Below, one piece after another: positions 58,850-64,000 of a stretch of 64,000 bases of DNA (the first letter of the stretch is position 1; every line of letters begins with the position of its first letter). This DNA is from Treponema sp. UBA6367 (GTDB taxonomy: Bacteria; Spirochaetota; Spirochaetia; Treponematales; Treponemataceae): positions 1,410 to 65,409 of the forward strand of contig DJRF01000002.1 in NCBI GenBank assembly GCA_002437725.1, written 5' to 3'. The position numbers were made by a program, and so were the translations under genes. The notes under the pieces are model-generated. The model was not told the DNA's origin. It saw nothing but the letters and a program-made list of their open reading frames with translations, and did no database searches.

Positions 58850-60280
58850 CTACAGTTTATCAATCAGCATAGAACACTTTCCGCTTGGAATCGGAAGAGT
58901 TTTCTTTTTTTGATCCAAAATATTAATTGTAAAATAGTACAACTTTTCGCTTTCCATTTGAATTTCCCAGCCACGCATACTCTTGTTGCTCAAAATTGTA
59001 ATAAGGTTTCGCTTTAAGGAAAGGTTTTCTATTCCCATTATTTCAAGGTTTGGAATTATCCAGTCAACTGTTTTTCTTGGCAAGCTTATTGAAAGTCCAA
59101 TTACATTTTCAATCATAAGAGCAATTGTAGAAAGCCCCACGCTCGCCAAAAAGCGTTTCCGCGGAAAATCTTCTTCCCCTGTCCAAATCGCTTTTTGCGA
59201 ACTAGAAGGCATATAGGCTTCGTAAAAGTCTCCTTTTTGATTTTCATCAGTTGGCATAAGCCCTTCTAAAACGTAGTAAAGATGACGAATAGAACATTCC
59301 CGCGCAAACTCGTACTTCTGATACTTTTCAAGCCCCTTTATAACTACAAAATTGAATATTGGAAAGACACTTCCTCTGAATCCTTCTCCATTTTCAGAAA
59401 AGAACTTGCTGTCTTTTGAAAGCGTTGGAAAAGGATGCTCCGTTCCAAAAGTTTCTGGATTTAAAAGGTGCGAAACGAGCTGTTCAGATTTATCTGCGCT
59501 TGGAATTTCTGCAAGCAAAGGCCAAAAGCCTGCTATAGTTTTTTCAGGAAGTTTATTTCCATCTTTATCAAGGTCGTGGTAAAAACTAGTTTCAAAATCC
59601 CACATAAGATTATTAATTCTAGTTTTTAATGAGAAATAACTTCTCTTATACTGAAAACTTAAATCTTTATCATTAAGTATGTCGCCTAGCGCAGACATAT
59701 AAGCGCAGTTTATTGCCACCGCGGCATTAAAATCTATAGGATAGGCAGCATTTTCGCGAGGAGAATTTTTCATTGTGCTAGCAGCTGCAGGAGCGGCATA
59801 AAGACCGTTTTCCTGCTTAAAAGAAGAATCAATCCAATCCATGTATTTTTGAAGGATTGGCATAACTTCTTTTATGCGCTTTTTATTTGCCGACTTATGA
59901 TACAAATTAAATTCTGCCCAGGCAAAAAGCGGAAGCCCCACTCCTTGTTCATTAGAAGAATCTGTAATGGGAGAATCGTTTTTTGCATCGTATTTCCAAC
60001 GAATTGCTCCATTTTCTTCCTGCATTTTATAAAAATAATCGATGTTAGCGCTTGCATCAAAATTTCTATTTGAATAAACCAAAAAAAATGATGAAAGAAT
60101 CGATTCAAACTGGTCTACTATAAATTTTTCATTAACTGGATAAATAAAAAGTCCATCAGTAGTTTTTTCACCTGTTTTCGGATTAATCCAGTAATCAGAA
60201 AGCATAGTCCAGGTTTTGTTATAAATATCTACAAAATCCTGATCATAAAAATGGATTTTGGGGAAATCGTGCTTATTCAC
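58850..60280 (-). CDS. GH63/trehalase-like (alpha/alpha)6 glycosidase, GTG start
   Basis: This 476-residue protein resembles the MGH1-like or GH63-like glycosidases, which hydrolyse alpha-glucosidic bonds. Supporting segments are WIDSSFKQENGLY, a middle NLMWDFETSFYHDLD, GEGFRGSVFPIFNFV and GDFYEAYMPSSS with a candidate catalytic Glu. No signal peptide is present, so the substrate is intracellular. The start is GTG at 60280 with AGGAG 5 nt upstream. The family name is moderately sure; mannosylglycerate or glucosylglycerate hydrolase activity is possible. Confidence 0.68.
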   Translation of the reverse strand: MNKHDFPKIHFYDQDFVDIYNKTWTMLSDYWINPKTGEKTTDGLFIYPVNEKFIVDQFESILSSFFLVYSNRNFDASANIDYFYKMQEENGAIRWKYDAKNDSPITDSSNEQGVGLPLFAWAEFNLYHKSANKKRIKEVMPILQKYMDWIDSSFKQENGLYAAPAAASTMKNSPRENAAYPIDFNAAVAINCAYMSALGDILNDKDLSFQYKRSYFSLKTRINNLMWDFETSFYHDLDKDGNKLPEKTIAGFWPLLAEIPSADKSEQLVSHLLNPETFGTEHPFPTLSKDSKFFSENGEGFRGSVFPIFNFVVIKGLEKYQKYEFARECSIRHLYYVLEGLMPTDENQKGDFYEAYMPSSSQKAIWTGEEDFPRKRFLASVGLSTIALMIENVIGLSISLPRKTVDWIIPNLEIMGIENLSLKRNLITILSNKSMRGWEIQMESEKLYYFTINILDQKKKTLPIPSGKCSMLIDKL

Positions 60281-60417
60281 AAGAACTCCTGAAATTCCTA
60301 GTCTTTAAATGCAAAAATCATAAAACTTTATGTTAAAGCTATTTTTGTGTTTTTAAGTAACCACAAATCAAAGACGTACAGTTTTAGACTAGTATATCAT
60401 ATTTTTTTCAAAAAAGG

Positions 60418-60441
60418 TATAATTTTTGCATATTTTAGGAG
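60418..60441 (+). promoter_or_regulatory. -10 box and SD that fix the start of the GatB-asparaginase fusion
   Basis: TATAAT at 60418-60423 and AGGAG at 60437-60441 precede the ATG at 60450 by 26 and 8 nt. An in-frame TTG at 60426 lies before the SD and next to the -10 box, so it cannot be the start. Confidence 0.65.
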
Positions 60442-60449
60442 TTTTTTAT

Positions 60450-62801
60450 ATGTATCAATCGCACATATATATAGAAGCCAGAATTCAACTAGATGCTGTA
60501 GACTCTGTTTTCGGCACAGATGAAAAAACAGGTAAAATCTATATAAATGAAGAAGTTCTAAAAAAGGTATTTACACTTTCGCAAGCGCTTTCTTGCAGAA
60601 TTCCATCTATTTCTGATATTGAACATATAAAAGGAAATCTTCCAAAAACTGACGAATGTAAAAAGATTAAAGGATATTCTGTAAAAGTTGCGGAAGGCGG
60701 AACAATAAAACTGCTCTTTCATAGCCGTTCTAAAAATATCAAAATTGACGAAGTCCGTGTTGAAGAAGATTCCGGCCGCTTGACGCACACGAACGGAACT
60801 ACGCGAATGGATTTTAGCTGCGCAGGAAACCCAAGCATCCGCATAAAGACAGAAAACTCATTTGAATTAGGTGAAGAAGTTTTTTTATTTTTAGATGAAC
60901 TTAGAAGGCTTGTGCAATACCTGCACCTTGATAACAATTCTTGCAAGGACGGAGCGATTCGCTGCAACGCATACGTTTCGCTTTCAAAATATCCAAACGC
61001 CCCCGACTATTACGTTAAACTGCGAAATCTAAATTCATTTAATTTTGCAAGAAAGGCCGTAAACCATGAACTTACGCGCCAGGAAAACATGATTATTAAC
61101 GGCGAGCAAGTGCAAGGCGAAAGCAGAATTTGGAACGAGGCAAAATCGTGCACAGAGTTTTTTCAGATTCGGCAAGCATTTTCAAAAAGATTTGAACATT
61201 TAACGCCGCCAAAAACAATTAATTTGGAAAAATGGCAAAAAGAAGCCTTAGATATTCTAAAAATAGAACTACCCGAAGCAAGGCGGCAAAGATTAAAAAA
61301 ACAGTATGAAGTTTCGCGCCTAAGGGCAGAATTTTTATGCGACAGCAAAGACAGGGCTGATTTTTTTGAAGAAGTGGTTGCTCTGGGAGCGAGCCCGCAG
61401 AACGCAAGCCATTGGATTGCTAGCGAACTTACACGTCTTTTAAATAAAACAAAGCTTTCTATTTCTGATTCAAAAATTACTGCAAAAAATTTTGCCTGGA
61501 TAATAAAAAAACTAGATGCAAATGAAATCCACAGCGCAAGTGCAAAAACTCTGCTAAGAGCAACCTTTGAAACAGGCCATAATCCAGAAAAACTTATAAA
61601 AGCATTGAATCTAAACGAAGTGTCTAACGAAAAAGATTTGCTGCCATTCGTAAAAAAAGTTATAAGCGAAAATCAAAGCCTTTGCAAAACTCTAAAAAAC
61701 GGAGAAATGGCGCCTCTAGAATTTCTTACAGGCCTTGTAATGAAAGAAACAAAAGGCGAGGCTGTTCCACAGGTAGTAAAAACTCTTATAAAAAAAGAGC
61801 TAAACGTAAGCGTTATTTACATGATTACAACAGGCGGCGCGATTTCGGCAGTCCGCCACGAAGACGGTTCTATAACGAGCGGAAACTCAAGCATACTAAA
61901 ATCGCTAGCAGAAAAAATAGACCCATCTGTTCCTGTTCAGACAATTTCTGCAGGACAATATTTAAGCGAAGAACTAGAACCTTCCGACTGGGCGCAACTA
62001 ATTTCAGAAATAACCGTCAGACTCAATGCAGGAATTGCAAACGGAATTGTTGTAACGCACGGAACGTATACGCTTTCGTACACGGCAGCTCTTTTGTATT
62101 GGCTTTTTAGCGACTGCGAAGTTCCAATTGTACTAACAGCCTCTTCCACTCTTCCTTACGAATCAGAAGAAGCTGAAGAAAACCTAAAGCTTGCGCTTAA
62201 TACTGCTTCAAAAGAAAAAAAAGGAGTTTTTGTAGTCTTTGGCGGAAAAATTCTTTCTCCTTTAAACTTGCACTTGCAAAGACCTGGAAGTTTTTGCAAC
62301 TGGAATTTAAGCAAGCAGCACTTTGTTGACAACGGCCCTATAGCAACGCAGATAAATTCATGTGGCGAATTAGATAAAGAAGTCCTTTCAAAAATTCTTG
62401 TTGAAGCAAGCGGAAAAATGTTTACTTGCAAGCTTTATCCAGGATTTCGCAGCGATATTTATAATGGCATAATAAAGTATTCAAAAGTGAAATCAATTTT
62501 TTTGGAAATGTACGGAATTGGCAGCGGCAATATGAGCGACAGCGATTTTTCGCTAAAGCCAATGCTTTTGGCGGGCAGAAAGAACGGCATCCGCTTCTAC
62601 TGCACAAGCCAGCAGATGATAAATCTAGATTTTTCGCAATACATTACCGCTCATGGAGTCTGGCGGGAAGGAGCCGTTCCTATGGGCTATCTTTCCACAG
62701 AATCAGTAATCGCCCTTTACTTTGCCTGTTCCATTGTAAGCGACAGTCAAACAGAATTTGAAGAATTAATGGAAACCTACGCAACGCTATATTCGCTCTA
62801 A
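60450..62801 (+). CDS. GatB/GatE-like and GatD-like (asparaginase) fusion protein
   Basis: Residues about 1-245 of 783 align with GatB of tRNA amidotransferases: VEEDSGRLTHTNG, LRRLVQYLHLDN, GAIRCNAYVS and LRNLNSFNFARKAV. Residues 250-450 match its helical and tail (YqeY-like) domains, including LEFLTGLVMKETKGEA. Residues 452-783 are a class I asparaginase fold like GatD. Changes suggest lost activity: the GatB start motif GLEVHVEL reads YIEARIQL; the asparaginase GGTI reads GGAI; THGTDT reads THGTYT; the later Lys is absent. GatD and GatE are separate proteins in archaea. The bacterial role is unknown. Confidence 0.72.
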   Translation: MYQSHIYIEARIQLDAVDSVFGTDEKTGKIYINEEVLKKVFTLSQALSCRIPSISDIEHIKGNLPKTDECKKIKGYSVKVAEGGTIKLLFHSRSKNIKIDEVRVEEDSGRLTHTNGTTRMDFSCAGNPSIRIKTENSFELGEEVFLFLDELRRLVQYLHLDNNSCKDGAIRCNAYVSLSKYPNAPDYYVKLRNLNSFNFARKAVNHELTRQENMIINGEQVQGESRIWNEAKSCTEFFQIRQAFSKRFEHLTPPKTINLEKWQKEALDILKIELPEARRQRLKKQYEVSRLRAEFLCDSKDRADFFEEVVALGASPQNASHWIASELTRLLNKTKLSISDSKITAKNFAWIIKKLDANEIHSASAKTLLRATFETGHNPEKLIKALNLNEVSNEKDLLPFVKKVISENQSLCKTLKNGEMAPLEFLTGLVMKETKGEAVPQVVKTLIKKELNVSVIYMITTGGAISAVRHEDGSITSGNSSILKSLAEKIDPSVPVQTISAGQYLSEELEPSDWAQLISEITVRLNAGIANGIVVTHGTYTLSYTAALLYWLFSDCEVPIVLTASSTLPYESEEAEENLKLALNTASKEKKGVFVVFGGKILSPLNLHLQRPGSFCNWNLSKQHFVDNGPIATQINSCGELDKEVLSKILVEASGKMFTCKLYPGFRSDIYNGIIKYSKVKSIFLEMYGIGSGNMSDSDFSLKPMLLAGRKNGIRFYCTSQQMINLDFSQYITAHGVWREGAVPMGYLSTESVIALYFACSIVSDSQTEFEELMETYATLYSL

Positions 62802-63706
62802 AAGAAATAAGCTATCGCCCAGGAAGCAATTTTACTAAACCCTAAGGATGAATAAAGGTTTTGCGCTGGAAAATTTTCTTTTTTTACAAAAAGCACAGGC
62901 GTTTTTGAAAATTTTAAGAGTTTCGCTAAAAGGACAGAAAGCAAGTAACTAGAATAGCCTCTGTTTCTGCAAGATTTTTCTGTAAAAACCCCGCCCAGCT
63001 GAACGTGCGAATAGCCAATAGCGTTCGTTCCGGCTTTTGAAACAATTTTATCGCCAGCTTTTAAAATAAGTATATATTGATTTTTTGAAGCTTTAGAAAA
63101 CTTTAGATTGCACAAAACTTCATTAAAATCTAAATCTGCTTTTTTAATAAGGACTTCTTCTTTTTCGTAAAGCCTTTGCAATTCAAGCGCAGAATGCCAG
63201 TCTTTTTCAGAAAGACTGGTTGAACATCGCAGAACTTTATAACCGTTTCGTTCTATTTTCGCGATTTTTTTATGCAAGACAGATAAAAAGTTTTGCTTGT
63301 TAAGAATCATTAAATCATAGTGATTTAGTTGAATGATTTTTTTCTTATGATTTTCAAAAATATTTACAAAAGCTAAGACTCCGTTTTCTTCACCGCTTAT
63401 GCACTTTGGAAATTCAAACTTTTCTTGAAAGAAAAATTCTTCAAATGAAGAACAAAAATCCTTTTGCAAAGCGCTTTCTGCCTGCGAGCTTATAAAAGGA
63501 AGTATAAAAAGAAGCGTCAAATCAAGAGAAAACAGCCCGTAAAGATTTTTTGCGCTGACTTCTTGCACATAAACTGCAAAAATATTTTTTTTATGTTTTT
63601 TTACAAGCGAAGAAAGTCCCACTCCAAGTTTTTCATGCTCTAACAAAAAAGCAAGCAAGTCTGTTTTATTTTTTGCGGAAAGTTCTTCTAGCGGTATAAA
63701 AATCAT
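62798..63706 (-). CDS. GNAT-family acetyltransferase-like protein, 302 residues
   Basis: The C-terminal 140 residues show the GNAT fold: SHVQLGGVFTEKSCRNRGYSS fits the acetyl-CoA loop (QxxGxGxxA-like, here CRNRGYSSYL), followed by PVLFVKKENFPAQNLYSSLGF. The N-terminal 150 residues are unlike known domains and may be a second degenerate GNAT repeat. The substrate is unknown. The gene converges on the GatB-asparaginase gene, with stop codons overlapping by 4 bp, and follows the UPF0210 gene by 2 nt. Confidence 0.72.
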   Translation of the reverse strand: MIFIPLEELSAKNKTDLLAFLLEHEKLGVGLSSLVKKHKKNIFAVYVQEVSAKNLYGLFSLDLTLLFILPFISSQAESALQKDFCSSFEEFFFQEKFEFPKCISGEENGVLAFVNIFENHKKKIIQLNHYDLMILNKQNFLSVLHKKIAKIERNGYKVLRCSTSLSEKDWHSALELQRLYEKEEVLIKKADLDFNEVLCNLKFSKASKNQYILILKAGDKIVSKAGTNAIGYSHVQLGGVFTEKSCRNRGYSSYLLSVLLAKLLKFSKTPVLFVKKENFPAQNLYSSLGFSKIASWAIAYFF

Positions 63707-63708
63707 GC

Positions 63709-64000
63709 CTAATTTCTAAAGCTGTGAATTGGAGCAGGAATTCTTCCCCCGCGATTTATAAAATCGGCGCAACCGAATTTGCTTACAGGCATTATTGGAC
63801 ACCCACCTAAAAGCCCGCCAAATTCTACCCACTCTCCAGCTTTTTTTCCTGGCACAGGAATTAATCTTACAGCTGTAGTCTTATTATTTACCATTCCAAT
63901 TGCAAATTCATCTGCCATAATTCCAGAAACAGTTGTTGCAGGTGTGTCTCCAGGAATTGCAATCATATCCAAGCCGACAGAGCAAACGGTTGTCATGGCT
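63709..64000 (-). CDS. UPF0210 (DUF711) family protein, C-terminal part
   Basis: Only the last 97 or so residues lie in the window; the N-terminal part (the family is about 450 residues long) runs past the end. CSVGLDMIAIPGDTP, AIGMVNNKTTAVRLIPVPGK and the final RGGRIPAPIHSFRN are strongly conserved in DUF711. The biochemical role is unknown. The ATG visible near 63996 is an internal Met, not a start. Confidence 0.85.
   Translation of the reverse strand, partial: AMTTVCSVGLDMIAIPGDTPATTVSGIMADEFAIGMVNNKTTAVRLIPVPGKKAGEWVEFGGLLGGCPIMPVSKFGCADFINRGGRIPAPIHSFRN

Noticed and set aside
61682..62110. A 142-residue Arg/Asn-rich frame inside the GatB-asparaginase gene
   Set aside because: It is a shifted-frame shadow; its composition (many Arg, Lys and Asn) is what a frame shift of this AT-rich coding sequence gives. 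The overlapping gene has conserved domains across this stretch.
1..64000. tRNA, rRNA, CRISPR arrays and complete insertion sequences
   Set aside because: I looked in all intergenic regions for cloverleaf-like sequence with TTCGAATC-type T arms, regularly spaced repeats and transposase motifs and found none. The dispersed elements lack any encoded transposase.

Overview
The window reads as chromosomal DNA of a spirochaete, most probably a Treponema (likely host- or gut-associated). The grounds are an AT-rich genome with many poly-A/T runs, a FlgM-type anti-sigma factor, FecR-like and beta-barrel-like envelope proteins, a spirochaete-style set of hypothetical proteins, and a MurA with Asp in place of the usual active-site Cys, as described in Borrelia. 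The genus assignment is inference. No rRNA, tRNA, CRISPR array, prophage or complete insertion sequence was seen.

Layout. 0.1-8.6 kb: rhomboid protease, serine biosynthesis (serC-serA), a Rex redox repressor, a lytic transglycosylase, a PTS IIA protein, a PflA-like radical SAM protein and a TetR regulator. 8.7-14.3 kb: an alpha-glucan pair (malQ and a 1178-residue GH13 protein). 14.4-22.6 kb: a threonine-synthase-like protein without the PLP lysine, an M29 aminopeptidase, then envelope proteins. 22.7-29.5 kb: pepT-murA, rsmE, a lipoprotein under a poly-G promoter, an HExxH protein with a secreted partner, and rsmG. 29.6-36.6 kb: an Lrp-aminotransferase-TPR operon, hisG-hisB, an SGNH hydrolase and a beta-CASP nuclease. 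36.8-51.8 kb: a DUF2804-like pair, glnN, purD, rsmI-flgM, a metal-site-less Fe-ADH homologue, a SpoU methylase, an ATPase-HDOD protein, MgtC, an AEC transporter and HU. 51.8-64 kb: an operon running ppx-ppk-OLD nuclease-tcdA-methyltransferase, a GH63-like glycosidase, a GatB-asparaginase fusion, a GNAT protein and the C-terminal end of a UPF0210 protein.

Most notable signals. (1) A 147-bp element with four hairpins occurs three times (3224-3370, 17556-17702, 49230-49376). Each copy ends exactly 11 nt before the start codon of a gene (serC, an outer-membrane-like protein, mgtC), and SD-like direct repeats flank it. (2) A 783-residue fusion joins a GatB/GatE-like protein to a GatD-like asparaginase domain, and both halves have lost canonical active-site residues. 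(3) A G10 tract lies inside the promoter spacer of a lipoprotein gene and is framed by operator-like palindromes. (4) At least twelve genes have a -10 box 6-7 nt before the ATG, often as extended TGnTATAAT, which implies widespread leaderless transcription. (5) Two further enzyme homologues, ThrC-like and Fe-ADH-like, have lost their catalytic residues.

Most of the window is ordinary metabolism and RNA modification arranged in short operons. The regulatory layer between the genes is the unusual part.
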